Shown one piece after another: positions 17,900-29,968 of a stretch of 64,000 nucleotides of DNA (the first letter of the stretch is position 1; every line of letters starts with the position of its first letter). The notes beneath the pieces were generated by a model, which saw only the letters and a program-made list of their open reading frames with translations, did no database searches and was not told the DNA's origin. Source of the DNA: Rhodoferax potami (GTDB lineage: Bacteria; Pseudomonadota; Gammaproteobacteria; Burkholderiales; Burkholderiaceae_C); contig NZ_JAVBIJ010000001.1 of the NCBI RefSeq assembly GCF_032193765.1, positions 1,612,001-1,676,000 of the forward strand. The letters run 5' to 3'. The translations under genes and the position numbers were made by a program.

Positions 17900-19336
17900 A
17901 TGCTGTACCAGCTCTACGAAACCCAACGCTCCCTGATGGAGCCGTTTTCCGATCTGGCACTGGCGGCGGCCAAGTTGTATAGCAACCCGCTGTCCGTGGC
18001 CGGACAAAACCCCTTTGCCCAACGCCTGTCCGCCAGCTACGACCTGATGCACCGCCTCGGCAAGGACTACGAAAAGCCCGAATTCGGCCTGCGCACTATT
18101 GACGTGGATGGCGTGGACATCGCGATCCATGAGCGGGTAGAACTCAGCAAACCCTTCTGCGAATTGCGCCGTTTCAAGCGCTTTACCGACGACACCGCAA
18201 CCCTGGAAAAAATCAAGGGCCAGCCGGTGGTGCTAATCGTGGCACCCCTCTCGGGCCACTACTCCACCCTGCTGCGCGACACGGTCAAGACCATGTTGAA
18301 AGACCACAAGGTCTACATCACCGACTGGAAAAATGCCCGTCTAGTGCCCTTGTCGGACGGCGAATTCCATTTGGACGACTACGTCAACTACGTGCAGGAG
18401 TTCATCCGCCACGTGCAAGGCAAGTACGGCAACTGCCACGTCATGAGCGTCTGCCAGCCCACCGTGCCGGTGCTGGCCGCGGTGTCGCTGATGGCAAGCC
18501 GCGGTGAGACTACGCCTCTGACCATGACCATGATGGGCGGACCGATTGATGCCCGCAAATCCCCCACCGCGGTCAACAACCTGGCCATGAACAAGAGCCA
18601 TAGCTGGTTCGAAAACAACGTGATTTACCGTGTGCCCAGCAACTTCCCCGGCTCCGGGCGCCGCGTGTACCCCGGCTTCTTGCAGCACACCGGCTTTGTG
18701 GCCATGAACCCCGACCACCACGCCAAGAGCCATTACGACTACTTCAAGGACCTGATCAAGGGCGACGACGCATCGGCCGAAGCCCACCGCAAGTTCTACG
18801 ACGAGTACAACGCGGTGCTAGACATGGACGCGGACTACTACCTCGAGACCATCCGGGTGGTGTTCCAGGACTTTGCGCTGGTCAGCGGCACCTGGGATGT
18901 GCGGGGTGAAGACGGCAAGATCGAACGCGTCAAGCCTGCCGACATCACCACCACCGCCCTGCTGTCGGTGGAAGGCGAGCTGGACGATATCTCCGGCTCC
19001 GGCCAGACCCGCGCGGTACACGACATCTGTAGTGGCGTGCCCAAATCGCTACAAAAGCACTACGAGGCCATGGGTGCCGGGCACTATGGCATCTTCTCCG
19101 GCCGCCGCTGGCGCGAGATGGTGTACCCGCAGGTCAAGGCTTTCATCAAGAGCCACAACAGCCAAGCGAGTGCACCTGCGTCTACAGAGACGGCTGTGGT
19201 AGAGACTGCTGTCGTAGAGGCTGTTGCAGCCGCGCCTGCCGCCATTTCAGAGCCAAAAGCGACTCCAGCGCCCGTAAAGACTGCGCCAGCAGCTACTAAA
19301 AAGGTAGCACGCAAGCGGGTCAGCACTACCAAGTGA
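17900..19336 (+). CDS. phaZ: Intracellular polyhydroxybutyrate depolymerase
   Basis: Hydrolyses stored PHB granules. The 478-residue protein matches the PhaZ1 family from its start (MLYQLYETQRSLMEPFSDLA) and has the family's nucleophilic cysteine in SVCQPTVP (C185) in place of the serine of extracellular depolymerases. Core enzymes end near residue 415 (FIKSHN); here a tail of about 60 residues rich in Ala, Pro, Val and Lys follows, ending KKVARKRVSTTK, like granule- or DNA-associated phasin tails. Part of that tail is encoded by a repeat-like sequence (19287-19318). The stop overlaps the GTG start of the next gene. Confidence 0.92.
   Translation: MLYQLYETQRSLMEPFSDLALAAAKLYSNPLSVAGQNPFAQRLSASYDLMHRLGKDYEKPEFGLRTIDVDGVDIAIHERVELSKPFCELRRFKRFTDDTATLEKIKGQPVVLIVAPLSGHYSTLLRDTVKTMLKDHKVYITDWKNARLVPLSDGEFHLDDYVNYVQEFIRHVQGKYGNCHVMSVCQPTVPVLAAVSLMASRGETTPLTMTMMGGPIDARKSPTAVNNLAMNKSHSWFENNVIYRVPSNFPGSGRRVYPGFLQHTGFVAMNPDHHAKSHYDYFKDLIKGDDASAEAHRKFYDEYNAVLDMDADYYLETIRVVFQDFALVSGTWDVRGEDGKIERVKPADITTTALLSVEGELDDISGSGQTRAVHDICSGVPKSLQKHYEAMGAGHYGIFSGRRWREMVYPQVKAFIKSHNSQASAPASTETAVVETAVVEAVAAAPAAISEPKATPAPVKTAPAATKKVARKRVSTTK
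19287..19318 (+). repeat. Possible dispersed repeat, copy J (inside phaZ tail)
   Basis: CCAGCAGCTACTAAAAAGGTAGCACGCAAGC resembles the stem and start of the repeat (AGCAGCTAT, seven bases, ATAGCTGCTTGCGC) with several changes. It encodes PAATKKVARKR in the C-terminal tail of PHB depolymerase. A convergent lysine-rich tail is an alternative explanation. Confidence 0.4.
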
Positions 19337-20016
19337 GTACGGTCCTGGAGGCTGCGCCTCTGCTGGCGCAGCAGCTGCTGGACGCGCTGCCGCAAACCCA
19401 GTGCACCCGCTGCGGGTATCCCGATTGCGCCGCCTATGCCGGCGCAATGGCGCGTAACGAAGCCCCCATCAATCAGTGCCCGCCCGGAGGCGCAGAGGGT
19501 ATTGCGCGCCTGGCGGCCATCACCGGTAATCCCGTCATTCCCCTGAACCCGGAGTTCGGGCAGGAAGGGCCGCGCACCGTCGTCTTTATTGATGAAGACT
19601 GGTGCATAGGCTGCACCCTGTGTATCAAGGCCTGCCCGACCGATGCCATCATCGGCAGCAACAAGCGCATGCACACGGTGATCGAGGCACACTGCACCGG
19701 CTGCAACCTGTGCCTGCCGGTATGCCCTGTGGATTGCATGTTGGTGGAAACTGTCTCAGGCGATCGCACCGGGTGGGATGCCTGGAGCGTGGAAGACGCC
19801 TTGAAGGCGCGCCAGCGCTACGAAAGCCGCCAAGTGCGGCAGGCCCGCGAGGCTGAAGAGCACGCCCAAGCGTTGGAAGCCAAAGCGCGCATGAAGCTGG
19901 CAGATATGGCCACCCATTCCCAACACACCGATGAAGCGGTGTTAGACCAAAAACGTGCGGTCATTCAAGCCGTGCTCGCCAAGGCCCGGGCTCGACAAGC
20001 TGGCAAGGCTGACTGA
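19333..20016 (+). CDS. RnfB-like ferredoxin protein
   Basis: A 227-residue iron-sulfur protein. The N-terminal Fe-S domain has CTRCGYPDCAAYAGAMARNE with a later C in QCPPGG, and two [4Fe-4S] ferredoxin motifs follow: CIGCTLCIKACPTD and CTGCNLCLPVCPVD. This is the RnfB layout but without its N-terminal membrane helix. The start is the GTG at 19333, overlapping the phaZ stop as GTGA. No other rnf genes are nearby. The C-terminus is a charged helix of about 65 residues (RQVRQAREAEEHAQALEAK). Likely an electron carrier; its partner is unknown. Confidence 0.82.
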   Translation: MSTVLEAAPLLAQQLLDALPQTQCTRCGYPDCAAYAGAMARNEAPINQCPPGGAEGIARLAAITGNPVIPLNPEFGQEGPRTVVFIDEDWCIGCTLCIKACPTDAIIGSNKRMHTVIEAHCTGCNLCLPVCPVDCMLVETVSGDRTGWDAWSVEDALKARQRYESRQVRQAREAEEHAQALEAKARMKLADMATHSQHTDEAVLDQKRAVIQAVLAKARARQAGKAD

Positions 20017-20057
20017 ATCTACCAGTCGCCCTGCCGCCCAGTGAGAGCACAAAGGAA

Positions 20058-22385
20058 TTAGACGCTGGCCATCAGGCTCTTGTAGACGCCGCAGCCCACG
20101 TACATATCGTCCACCTTCACCACATAAGACATCTTGGTTTGTACCAAGCCCGTCAGCGGGTTCGCGATCTCGTACTCCACCCAGCCTGGTGCATGGTCCG
20201 CCTGGTTCACGATGGCGGCGATCAGCGCGTTGCCATCAATACCCGCCACGTCTTGCACCCGCGTGCCCACTTTGGCCTGATTGCCGGCAAAAGCCAGATA
20301 CTGGCCACTGCGGTCCAGCACGAAAACATACATATCCCGATCGAACAGGCCGGTGTGTTGCGCGGTGACTTCTCGCACAAAGGAATCGCGCCCGCTGTGG
20401 CTGCGCCGTACTTCCAAGGCCCTATCTACCAGCTGGCGGGCCTCATCGGCAGAACCTTGTTGGAGTTTGAACACCGCAACCGCATCGGCTAGCACACTGG
20501 CCCGGTCTTGCAACGCGGTGGCCTGCCCCACGGCCTGCTCGACCATCGATGCGTTTTGCTGAGTGATCTCATCGAGTTGACGGATGGCCGTGGTGATTTC
20601 CGTCAAGCTCGCGCTCTGCTCTGAACTGGACGCTGAAATCAGCGACATGTGACTTGCCACACCACGCACGCCTTCTGCGATCGCGGAGATATTGCTGCCA
20701 GCTGCCCGGATCTGTTGCACCCCGGCGGCCACTTGCTGTGACGAAGTGGAAATGAGCTGCCGGATCTCTTTAGCAGAGGCTGCAGACCGTTGCGCCAAGG
20801 AGCGCACCTCGGTTGCCACCACCGCAAAGCCCCGCCCAGACTCCCCGGCGCGCGCAGCCTCCACCGCCGCATTCAACGCGAGGATGTTGGTCTGGAAGGC
20901 CAGGCCGTCAATCACGCCGACGATTTCATCCATCCGGCGGGTACTGGCTTCAATCGCCTCAATCGACGCAATGGCCTGACTCATGCCGACGGCGCCTTGC
21001 TCTGCGGTTTGGCGCACACCCTGTGCCACCCGGTCTGACTCTTGCGCAGAGTTGGCGTTGTCCCGGACGGTCGACGCTAGCTCTTGAACGCTGGCAGAGG
21101 TCTCTTCCAGATTCGCGGCTTGCTGCTCGGTGCGGTCAGACAGGTTGCGATTACCCATGACCAGCACTTCACCTGAATTGGCAACCAGCGCCGAATTGCT
21201 CCGCACACTGGCGACCATCACCGAGATGTTGTTCACCATCACATCCATCGAATGGGACATGTCTGAGAGCTCGTCATTGCCCCGGATACGAACCCGGTGG
21301 CGCAAGTTGCCACTGGCCGTCTCTTGCATGAACAACAGCACCTGGCGCAAATCGGAGAGAAAACTCAGATTGAACGAGAGCATCAGGTAAATCAGCATCG
21401 TGAGTGCAAATGCACTCCCGGCGATCAACAGGTAGAGCGAGGTGTTCAGGTCGGCCTCGCGCTCACGGAGTTGGCGCACCATTTCTGTATTGACGGCCTT
21501 GTGATAGGCGCCAATGGCATCGATAGCTTGGGTACCGGCAGCAAAATACGCCTCGGAGTCCCCGCTGGCAGCACCCGGCTTGAACCGCTCTTTAGTGAGG
21601 GCGACAAACGCGTTCACCGCGGACTCAGCGGCGTCACCACTTGCGTTCTTGAAACCGACACCGGCAAGAATTTTTTGCGAATACTGCACATCCCGCATCC
21701 AAGCTGACAGGGCATCAGCCAACACATTGACCCGCGCAACCGCGGTGTCGCTGACCGTGGGTTGGCTCAGGAAACCGGCTCCCGCGCCGCGCAAACGGCC
21801 GATCTGCTCACGCAGGGGGATCAAGCGTGACACCGACATATCCATTAGCAAATAAGTCACTGGCACGGGGTCATAGAGCAAGCCAGATTTGTCGGCCACG
21901 CCGTAAACGAACCGGGTCAAGTCTTCAACCAATGCGGTGTGGACAGCAAACGCTTGGGGCGCATCTTTGCCGTCAAGGCTGGCAAACAGGGCATCCAAAC
22001 GGCTGCGCAAATCTGCCCATTCATTGGGCACGTCCAGTGCGAGCTTCTCGCCCATCACTTTTTCCAACTCGGTACGCGCCTCTGCGAGTTGGGTGCGTGT
22101 TTTGTCACGGGGGGTCTGGGCTGCTGCATTGCCCAGCAGCAGCATATTGGTTTGACCGCGGTGCGACTGAATCAAGCGGATCAAATCGGTCGCTTGCTCC
22201 ACCACCACCACGCCGTCAACCTCGGCCCGAATGATTGCGGTATCGCTCAGCGTTTGCCGCAGCAGCTGCGAAACCATCAAGATCATGGGGAGCAAAGCAA
22301 CCAGGAACACGATGGCCAGCTTGGCACCAAAACGCATCTTGCGCATGCCCCACATGCCGGGGTACAGAAACTTCACAAAGCTCAT
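20058..22385 (-). CDS. Methyl-accepting chemotaxis protein with C-terminal Cache-like domain
   Basis: A 775-residue chemoreceptor. Transmembrane helices are near residues 22-42 and 317-340, enclosing a periplasmic helical domain of about 270 residues. A HAMP domain and the coiled-coil signalling domain follow, with the conserved hairpin tip [20 protein letters not shown] near 500. After the signalling domain the last 125 or so residues ([52 protein letters not shown]) look like a single Cache_2 ligand domain, normally periplasmic but here on the cytoplasmic side. The ATG at 22385 has AAGGAA upstream. Confidence 0.88.
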   Translation of the reverse strand: MSFVKFLYPGMWGMRKMRFGAKLAIVFLVALLPMILMVSQLLRQTLSDTAIIRAEVDGVVVVEQATDLIRLIQSHRGQTNMLLLGNAAAQTPRDKTRTQLAEARTELEKVMGEKLALDVPNEWADLRSRLDALFASLDGKDAPQAFAVHTALVEDLTRFVYGVADKSGLLYDPVPVTYLLMDMSVSRLIPLREQIGRLRGAGAGFLSQPTVSDTAVARVNVLADALSAWMRDVQYSQKILAGVGFKNASGDAAESAVNAFVALTKERFKPGAASGDSEAYFAAGTQAIDAIGAYHKAVNTEMVRQLREREADLNTSLYLLIAGSAFALTMLIYLMLSFNLSFLSDLRQVLLFMQETASGNLRHRVRIRGNDELSDMSHSMDVMVNNISVMVASVRSNSALVANSGEVLVMGNRNLSDRTEQQAANLEETSASVQELASTVRDNANSAQESDRVAQGVRQTAEQGAVGMSQAIASIEAIEASTRRMDEIVGVIDGLAFQTNILALNAAVEAARAGESGRGFAVVATEVRSLAQRSAASAKEIRQLISTSSQQVAAGVQQIRAAGSNISAIAEGVRGVASHMSLISASSSEQSASLTEITTAIRQLDEITQQNASMVEQAVGQATALQDRASVLADAVAVFKLQQGSADEARQLVDRALEVRRSHSGRDSFVREVTAQHTGLFDRDMYVFVLDRSGQYLAFAGNQAKVGTRVQDVAGIDGNALIAAIVNQADHAPGWVEYEIANPLTGLVQTKMSYVVKVDDMYVGCGVYKSLMASV

Positions 22386-22451
22386 AACGGGCGTTCCTTG
22401 GAAATTCTTCAACTGCTTTGACTTTATCGCTTTTTCACGGATAAATGGTAG

Positions 22452-22474
22452 AAAAAAGGGGGGCTTTGCCCCCC
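22452..22474 (-). terminator. Rho-independent terminator of the propionyl-CoA operon
   Basis: GGGGGGC (22458-22464), TTT, GCCCCCC (22468-22474) forms a 7-bp GC stem. On the minus strand it is followed by six T residues, giving a textbook terminator 37 bases past the VOC gene stop. Confidence 0.9.
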
Positions 22475-22510
22475 GTGTTTCCCCTCAAACTGCCACGCCA
22501 AGAGCGCGGG

Positions 22511-22987
22511 TCAGCTCAATGCCGCGATCACTTCAGCGGGGGCCTGCACCAGCTCGATGAGCACGCCCTCCCCTGCAATCGGGAATTCGTCATTGCTTTT
22601 GGGGTGCAAAAAAGTGATGTCGTAGCCCGCTGCCCCTTTGCGGATGCCGCCGGGGGCAAAGCGCACGCCTTTGGCAGTGAGCCAATCTACCGCCACCGGC
22701 AGGTTGTCGATCCACAGGCCCACATGATTCAAGGGCGTGGTGTGCACCGCTGGCTTTTTGTCGGGGTCCATGGGCTGCATCAGGTCAACTTCCACCTTGT
22801 ACGGGCCGGAGCCCATGGCGCAGATGTCCTCGTCCACGTTCTCTTTCTCGCTTTGGAAGGTCCCCGTGACCTCCAGGCCCAGCATGTCCACCCACAGAGT
22901 TTGCAAACGTTTCTTGTCGGGACCGCCAATGGCGATCTGCTGGATACCCAAGACCTTGAAGGGGCGTTTCGCTGCAGAACCGGTCAT
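22511..22987 (-). CDS. VOC-family protein, methylmalonyl-CoA epimerase-like
   Basis: A 158-residue vicinal-oxygen-chelate protein, last gene of an operon with propionyl-CoA carboxylase, MeaB and methylmalonyl-CoA mutase, the position expected for methylmalonyl-CoA epimerase. Ligand-like residues are seen in VDLMQP (Gln), [11 protein letters not shown] (His) and GVLIELVQ (Glu), and FLHPKS matches the epimerase HPK segment. The first metal ligand, usually His in a strand like IDHIAIAV, is replaced: GIQQIAIGG. There is also an insertion after HPKS ([10 protein letters not shown]). It overlaps pccA by four bases. Epimerase function is likely but not certain. Confidence 0.7.
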   Translation of the reverse strand: MTGSAAKRPFKVLGIQQIAIGGPDKKRLQTLWVDMLGLEVTGTFQSEKENVDEDICAMGSGPYKVEVDLMQPMDPDKKPAVHTTPLNHVGLWIDNLPVAVDWLTAKGVRFAPGGIRKGAAGYDITFLHPKSNDEFPIAGEGVLIELVQAPAEVIAALS

Positions 22988-25032
22988 ACAAACTCCACGA
23001 TGGCTTGGTCCACGCTCAGGCTCTCGCCCTTGGCGGCCAGCACCTTGCCCACCACACCGTCTGCGGCGGCAAACAGCACGTTTTCCATCTTCATGGCTTC
23101 GATCACGGCCACACGCTCACCGGCCTGCACCTTTTGGCCGGGCACCACTGCCACATCGACCAGCAAGCCGGGCATGGGCGAGAGCACGTAGCGACTCATG
23201 TCGGGTGGCGCCTTGTGCGGCATCAGCGTGTGCAGCTCAGCCATGCGGGGGGACATGACCAGTGCGTCGATGCGGGTGCCGTTGTGCTGCACACGCAAGG
23301 CCAACGGGTTCTTGGGGGTGCCGCGCTCCACCTGGGCCGTGAAGGCTTTGCCGTTCACCGTGCCGGTAATGGCGATGTCGTTCAAGCGTGATTTGCTACG
23401 AATAACATAGCTGCTCGCGCCCACCCGCACTTGGGCGGAGCCGGTTTCACCTTCAAACTCATCCACATGCACTGCGGTGTAGCTATTGTTGCCCGCAGCA
23501 TCCAGCGTCACCACCACATAGTCTTTGCCCGCATCCACGGCATAGCCCGGCAACTGGCCGGACATGCCCGCTGCACGCTCGCGCGACTTGCGGCGCACAA
23601 AGGCGGCCAGCGCGGTCAGGAACGCTGCATCGTCATGCGGCACGTCTTCCGCAAAGAAGCCTTTGCCATAGTTCTCGGCGATGAAGCCGGTGTTGAAATC
23701 GCCGCTCACAAACTTGGGGTGGGCAAGCAGAGCTGCCTGGAACGGAATGTTGCTCGACACACCGCGGATCACAAAGCCATTAAGGGCCTCGCGCATCTTG
23801 GCAATCGCGTCATTGCGGTCCTTGCCGTGCACGATGAGCTTGGCAATCATCGAGTCGTAGAACATGGGGATCTCGCCGCCGTCCTGAACGCCGGTGTCCA
23901 CGCGTACGCCTTGCAAGTGCTCGGTGTCGCCCTGCCACATGGTCTGCTCAGGCGGCGCAAAGCGCACCAAGCGGCCGGTGGACGGCAAGAAGTTGCGGAA
24001 CGGGTCTTCGGCGTTGATACGGCACTCAATGGCCCAGCCATCGCGCTTCACGTCGGCTTGCGTCAGCGGCAGCTTTTCGCCGGCCGCCACGCGGATCATC
24101 AGCTCTACCAAATCGAGGCCGGTGATGCATTCGGTGACCGGGTGCTCCACCTGCAGGCGGGTGTTCATTTCCAAGAAGTAGAAGTCCTGATCTTTGCCGA
24201 CCACAAACTCCACGGTGCCGGCGCTCTGGTACTTCACGGCCTTGGCCAGTTGCACCGCCTGCTCGCCCATGGCTTTGCGGGTGGCATCGCTGATGAAGGG
24301 GCTTGGCGCCTCTTCAATCACCTTCTGGTGGCGGCGCTGGATGGAGCACTCGCGCTCGTTCAAATAGATCACATTGCCATGGCTGTCGCCCAGCACCTGG
24401 ATCTCGATGTGGCGCGGCTCCTGCACAAACTTCTCGATGAAGATGCGGTCATCGCCAAAGCTGTTGCGGGCTTCGTTCTGGCAGCTGGAGAAGCCTTCAA
24501 AAGCCTCTTTGTCGTTGAAGGCAACGCGCAGGCCCTTGCCACCGCCGCCGGCCGAGGCCTTGATCATCACGGGGTAGCCAATGCCCTTGGCAATCTCAAC
24601 CGCCTGCTCCGGGCCCGCAATCGCGTCGTTGTAGCCGGGGATGGTGTTGACCTTGGCCTCGTTGGCCAGCTTTTTGGAGGCAATTTTGTCGCCCATGGCG
24701 GCAATGGAATGCGCCTTGGGGCCGATGAAGGCAATACCTTCATCTTCGCAGCGCTTGGCAAAGGCTTCGTTCTCGCTCAAGAAGCCGTAGCCGGGGTGCA
24801 CGGCTTGTGCGCCGGTTTGTTTGCAAGCAGCAATGATTTTCTCGGCCTGCAAATAGCTCTCGCGGCTAGGTGCGGGGCCGATGTTGACGGCCTCATCCGC
24901 CAGCGCCACGTGGCGGGCCTCCTTGTCGGCGTCCGAATAGACGGCAACCGTCTTGATGCCCATTTTCTTGGCGGTAGCAATGACGCGGCAGGCAATTTCG
25001 CCACGGTTGGCAATCAGGATTTTGGTGAACAT
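22984..25032 (-). CDS. pccA: Propionyl-CoA carboxylase, biotin-carrying alpha subunit
   Basis: Biotin carboxylase plus biotin carrier chain, 682 residues. The ATP-grasp part has [16 protein letters not shown] and [14 protein letters not shown]; the biotinylation site is AMKMEN near the C-terminus. With PccB it carboxylates propionyl-CoA to methylmalonyl-CoA. It is 30 bases downstream of pccB and overlaps the epimerase-like gene by four bases. Residues 537-547, between the carboxylase and biotin domains, come from a divergent copy of the dispersed repeat ([11 protein letters not shown]). Confidence 0.93.
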   Translation of the reverse strand: MFTKILIANRGEIACRVIATAKKMGIKTVAVYSDADKEARHVALADEAVNIGPAPSRESYLQAEKIIAACKQTGAQAVHPGYGFLSENEAFAKRCEDEGIAFIGPKAHSIAAMGDKIASKKLANEAKVNTIPGYNDAIAGPEQAVEIAKGIGYPVMIKASAGGGGKGLRVAFNDKEAFEGFSSCQNEARNSFGDDRIFIEKFVQEPRHIEIQVLGDSHGNVIYLNERECSIQRRHQKVIEEAPSPFISDATRKAMGEQAVQLAKAVKYQSAGTVEFVVGKDQDFYFLEMNTRLQVEHPVTECITGLDLVELMIRVAAGEKLPLTQADVKRDGWAIECRINAEDPFRNFLPSTGRLVRFAPPEQTMWQGDTEHLQGVRVDTGVQDGGEIPMFYDSMIAKLIVHGKDRNDAIAKMREALNGFVIRGVSSNIPFQAALLAHPKFVSGDFNTGFIAENYGKGFFAEDVPHDDAAFLTALAAFVRRKSRERAAGMSGQLPGYAVDAGKDYVVVTLDAAGNNSYTAVHVDEFEGETGSAQVRVGASSYVIRSKSRLNDIAITGTVNGKAFTAQVERGTPKNPLALRVQHNGTRIDALVMSPRMAELHTLMPHKAPPDMSRYVLSPMPGLLVDVAVVPGQKVQAGERVAVIEAMKMENVLFAAADGVVGKVLAAKGESLSVDQAIVEFV
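23392..23424 (+). repeat. Dispersed repeat, copy G (divergent, inside pccA)
   Basis: TTTGCTACGAATAACATAGC followed by TGCTCGCGCCCAC matches the stem and core of the repeat but lacks the distal part. It lies in the region encoding the linker before the biotin domain of PccA. Confidence 0.6.
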
Positions 25033-25062
25033 GGTGCTTGTCCTTTTCTTGTTCTTCGGCGA

Positions 25063-26595
<1,533 letters not shown>

Positions 26596-26630
26596 GCTTG
26601 TCTTCCTTCAGGTCAGAAAATGGGTTGCTA

Positions 26631-26674
26631 TTTGCTATCTATTTAGGAGCTGCTTGCGCAGTAAATTCGAGCGC
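26631..26674 (+). repeat. Dispersed palindromic repeat, copy F (supplies meaB stop codon)
   Basis: TTTGCTATCTATTTAGGAGC followed by TGCTTGCGCAGTAAATTCGAGCG. Read on the minus strand in the same frame as the other intragenic copies it gives [11 protein letters not shown] and then the TAG that ends meaB. The MeaB C-terminus is therefore set by the repeat. Confidence 0.75.
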
Positions 26675-27664
26675 TGAGAGCAGATTTCGTGCTGCAGTGC
26701 TGGCGGCCAACTGACCGGCCTGCACCGCCGCGGTGAGCTGGGGTAGCTGCTCGCGCACCGCCGGGTTTTGCTTGAAGGCTTGCTTCAGTCCTGCGTCAAT
26801 CCGCTCCCACATCCATGCCAGCGATTGGTTCTGGCGGCGCTGGCTGAACAGGCCGTTGGCAGTTTGCAGAGTTTGGAATTCACACACGGCTTTCCAGAAG
26901 GTGTCCACGCCCTGCCCTAGCAACGCACTCAGTGAAATCACTTTGGGCGCCCAGTGCTTGTCGCTGTGCGGATCATTCGGATTCCCGTGCATGCCCAGCA
27001 AGCGCAGGCTGGAGGTTATCTGGGCTTGCGCGCGGGTGGCGGCATCGGCGTCAATATCGGCCTTGTTGATAACCACCAGATCAGCCAGCTCCATCACGCC
27101 TTTTTTAATGGCCTGCAGGTCGTCGCCCGCATTGGGCAACTGCATCAAGACGAACATGTCGGTCATGCCCTGCACCGCTGTCTCGCTCTGGCCCACGCCC
27201 ACGGTTTCGACAATCACGATGTCGTAACCCGCAGCCTCGCAGACCAGCATGGCCTCGCGGGTTTTCTCGGCCACACCACCCAGCGTACCGCTGGACGGGC
27301 TGGGGCGAATGAAGGCTTTCTCGTGCATGGACAAATGCTCCATGCGCGTCTTGTCACCCAGGATGGAACCACCGGACACCGAGCTGGAGGGGTCAATCGT
27401 CAGCACCGCCACGCGGTGGCCTTGGCCAATCAGGTACAAGCCCAGCGCTTCAATAAAGGTGCTCTTGCCCACGCCCGGCACACCGCTGATGCCCAGCCGG
27501 AACGACTTGCCGGTGTGGGGAAGCAGCGCGGTGAGCAGCGTGTCGCCCTGCGCCCGGTGGTCCACACGGGTGGACTCCAGCAGGGTAATGGCTTTGGCTA
27601 TTGACCTGCGCTGCAGGAGGGACTCGCCCCCCAGCAGACCGGCCTGCACGGCTTCAGGGGTCAC
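26639..27664 (-). CDS. meaB: Methylmalonyl-CoA mutase-associated GTPase (MeaB/ArgK)
   Basis: G3E-family GTPase of 341 residues that protects and reloads the B12-dependent mutase. Walker A is [10 protein letters not shown], followed by [32 protein letters not shown] (switch II region) and VINKADID (base recognition). Its start overlaps the mutase stop by four bases. The last eleven residues and the stop codon come from repeat copy F. Confidence 0.93.
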   Translation of the reverse strand: MTPEAVQAGLLGGESLLQRRSIAKAITLLESTRVDHRAQGDTLLTALLPHTGKSFRLGISGVPGVGKSTFIEALGLYLIGQGHRVAVLTIDPSSSVSGGSILGDKTRMEHLSMHEKAFIRPSPSSGTLGGVAEKTREAMLVCEAAGYDIVIVETVGVGQSETAVQGMTDMFVLMQLPNAGDDLQAIKKGVMELADLVVINKADIDADAATRAQAQITSSLRLLGMHGNPNDPHSDKHWAPKVISLSALLGQGVDTFWKAVCEFQTLQTANGLFSQRRQNQSLAWMWERIDAGLKQAFKQNPAVREQLPQLTAAVQAGQLAASTAARNLLSALEFTAQAAPK

Positions 27665-29832
27665 CCGAGCGCCTTTTCGATCTGGCTCAGTACATCACGA
27701 GCACTCACCGGTATCGGCGTGCCCGGGCCGTAAATGCCTTTGACGCCTGCGGCGTACAAAAAGTCGTAGTCTTGTCGCGGAATCACACCGCCTACGAAAA
27801 CGATGATGTCGTCCGCGCCCTGCTTTTTGAGCTCGGCGATGATGGCGGGCACCAGTGTCTTGTGACCTGCGGCCAGCGTCGATACGCCGACCGCGTGCAC
27901 GTCGTTTTCGATCGCCTGGCGGGCGCATTCTTCGGGGGTCTGGAACAGCGGGCCCATGTCCACGTCAAAACCCAAGTCGGCAAACGCGGTGGCTACCACC
28001 TTGGCGCCGCGGTCGTGGCCGTCCTGGCCCAGCTTGCTGATCATCACGCGGGGGCGGCGGCCCTGTTTGTCGGCAAATCCGGCGATGTCGGCCTTCAAGG
28101 CATTCCAATACTCCATGGTGTCTCCTTGGGCGCTGTCGTAGGCAGCGGCGTACACGCCACTGACCTTATTGGTATCGGCGCGATGGCGACCGAATGCTTT
28201 CTCCAGCGCATCGCTCACCTCGCCCACCGTGGCGCGCAGGCGGATCGCTTTGATGGACAAGTCCAGCAGGTTTCCGCTACCGGACTCTGCTGCAGAAGTG
28301 ATAGCAGCCAGCGCAGATTCCACGAGCGCGGAGTCGCGTTTTGCCTTGATATCTTTAAGGCGGGCGATCTGGCTTTCGCGCACGGCCACGTTGTCGATGT
28401 CGCGGGCTTCGATCACGTCTTCGTTCTTGAGCTTGTACTTGTTCACACCCACGATCACGTCCTGGCCGCTGTCGATACGCGCCTGCTTCTCAGCAGCCGC
28501 AGCTTCAATCTTGAGCTTGGCCCAGCCACTGTCCACGGCCTTGGTCATGCCGCCCATGGCTTCCACTTCTTCGATGATCTTCCAGGCCGCGTCCGCCATG
28601 TCCTGCGTCAGCTTCTCCATCATGTAGCTGCCGGCCCAGGGGTCGATCACGTTGGTGATGTGGGTTTCTTCCTGGATGATGAGCTGCGTGTTGCGGGCAA
28701 TGCGCGCGCTGAACTCGGTGGGCAGCGCGATGGCTTCGTCAAAGCTGTTGGTGTGCAAGCTCTGCGTGCCGCCAAACACGGCGGCCATCGCCTCGATGGT
28801 GGTGCGCACCACGTTGTTGTAGGGGTCCTGCTCGGTCAGGCTCCAGCCGCTGGTCTGGCAGTGGGTGCGCAACATCAGGCTCTTAGGCGCCTTGGCGTCA
28901 AAGCCCTTCATGATGCGGCACCACAGCAGGCGCGCGGCCCGCATTTTGGCCACCTCCAGATAGAAGTTCATGCCAATCGCCCAGAAGAAGCTCAGGCGCC
29001 CGGCAAAGTCATCCACGTCCAACCCTGAGGCGATGGCGGTCTTCACATATTCTTTCCCGTCGGCCAGCGTGAAGGCCAACTCCAGCGCCTGGTTGGCGCC
29101 CGCCTCTTGCATGTGGTAACCCGAAATACTGATCGAGTTGAACTTCGGCATGTTCTTGGCGGTGTAGCCAATGATGTCGCCGATGATGCGCATGCTGGGC
29201 GCAGGCGGGTAAATGTAGGTGTTGCGCACCATAAACTCTTTCAGAATGTCGTTCTGAATCGTTCCGGAGAGCTTGTCCTGACTCACGCCTTGCTCTTCCG
29301 CGGCGACCACGTAGCCGGCCAACACCGGCAGCACCGCGCCGTTCATCGTCATGGAGACGGATACCTTGTCCAGCGGAATCTGGTCGAACAGGATCTTCAT
29401 GTCCTCGACCGAATCAATCGCCACGCCGGCCTTGCCCACATCGCCCGTTACGCGGGGGTGATCGGAGTCGTAGCCACGGTGGGTGGCCAAATCAAACGCG
29501 ACAGACACGCCCTGCCCGCCGGCTGCCAATGCCTTGCGGTAAAACGCATTGGACTCTTCAGCGGTGGAGAAGCCGGCGTATTGGCGGATGGTCCAGGGGC
29601 GCACCGCATACATGGTGGCCTGCGGGCCGCGCAGGTAAGGCTCAAAGCCTGGCAGCGTGTCGGCGTGCTTCAGGTCTGCCGTATCTGCTGCGGTGTAAAG
29701 GGGCTTGACCGCGATGCCGTCGGGGGTGATCCAGTTCAGCGCGTCCACATTGCCGCCGGGGGCGGATTTGGCTGCAGCCTTGGCCCAGGCTTCCAGTGTG
29801 GCGGATTGAAATTCAGGCGTCTTGTCGGTCAT
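27661..29832 (-). CDS. Methylmalonyl-CoA mutase (single-chain, B12-dependent)
   Basis: Converts (R)-methylmalonyl-CoA to succinyl-CoA. The 723-residue chain has the substrate-binding TIM barrel ([38 protein letters not shown]) and a C-terminal cobalamin domain with [10 protein letters not shown], the DxHxxG base-off motif. First gene of the operon mutase-meaB-pccB-pccA-VOC, divergent from a GntR regulator. The ATG at 29832 is chosen; a TTG nine codons earlier is also possible and both lack a clear ribosome-binding site. Residues 502-516, in the linker between the two domains, coincide with a divergent copy of the repeat. Confidence 0.94.
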   Translation of the reverse strand: MTDKTPEFQSATLEAWAKAAAKSAPGGNVDALNWITPDGIAVKPLYTAADTADLKHADTLPGFEPYLRGPQATMYAVRPWTIRQYAGFSTAEESNAFYRKALAAGGQGVSVAFDLATHRGYDSDHPRVTGDVGKAGVAIDSVEDMKILFDQIPLDKVSVSMTMNGAVLPVLAGYVVAAEEQGVSQDKLSGTIQNDILKEFMVRNTYIYPPAPSMRIIGDIIGYTAKNMPKFNSISISGYHMQEAGANQALELAFTLADGKEYVKTAIASGLDVDDFAGRLSFFWAIGMNFYLEVAKMRAARLLWCRIMKGFDAKAPKSLMLRTHCQTSGWSLTEQDPYNNVVRTTIEAMAAVFGGTQSLHTNSFDEAIALPTEFSARIARNTQLIIQEETHITNVIDPWAGSYMMEKLTQDMADAAWKIIEEVEAMGGMTKAVDSGWAKLKIEAAAAEKQARIDSGQDVIVGVNKYKLKNEDVIEARDIDNVAVRESQIARLKDIKAKRDSALVESALAAITSAAESGSGNLLDLSIKAIRLRATVGEVSDALEKAFGRHRADTNKVSGVYAAAYDSAQGDTMEYWNALKADIAGFADKQGRRPRVMISKLGQDGHDRGAKVVATAFADLGFDVDMGPLFQTPEECARQAIENDVHAVGVSTLAAGHKTLVPAIIAELKKQGADDIIVFVGGVIPRQDYDFLYAAGVKGIYGPGTPIPVSARDVLSQIEKALG
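28287..28328 (+). repeat. Possible dispersed repeat, copy K (inside mutase linker)
   Basis: GATAGCAGCCAGCGCAGATT followed by CCACGAGCG aligns with GATAGCTGCTTGCGCATATT and CCACGGGCG of copy A at about 24 of 29 positions. The left stem is poor. Translated on the minus strand it gives [13 protein letters not shown] in the linker between mutase domains. Confidence 0.45.
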
Positions 29833-29912
29833 GGCGGGGTCGCAATCGAAGTCGATCAAAGGGGGTTACCGGTGGCGTGGTCAGCGCAACAAGTCTACAT
29901 TATTCATAATTA

Positions 29913-29943
29913 TTGATTCAGAATATTGGTTGCAGCTTACAAT
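29913..29943 (+). promoter_or_regulatory. Candidate promoter of the GntR regulator within an AT-rich divergent region
   Basis: TTGATT (29913-29918) and TACAAT (29938-29943) with a 19-base spacer could drive the regulator gene. The same stretch holds TATTC (29901-29905) and GAATA (29921-29925), an inverted pair that could be part of an operator between the regulator and the divergent mutase operon. Confidence 0.4.
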
Positions 29944-29968
29944 CCACCCACTTTTTGACCCCTACCGC

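Noticed and set aside
15335..18130. A 931-codon open frame on the minus strand opposite the aminotransferase and the exported protein gene
   Set aside because: It is the antisense of two well-supported genes, crosses their intergenic region and shows no recognisable domain; such long frames are common in GC-rich DNA.
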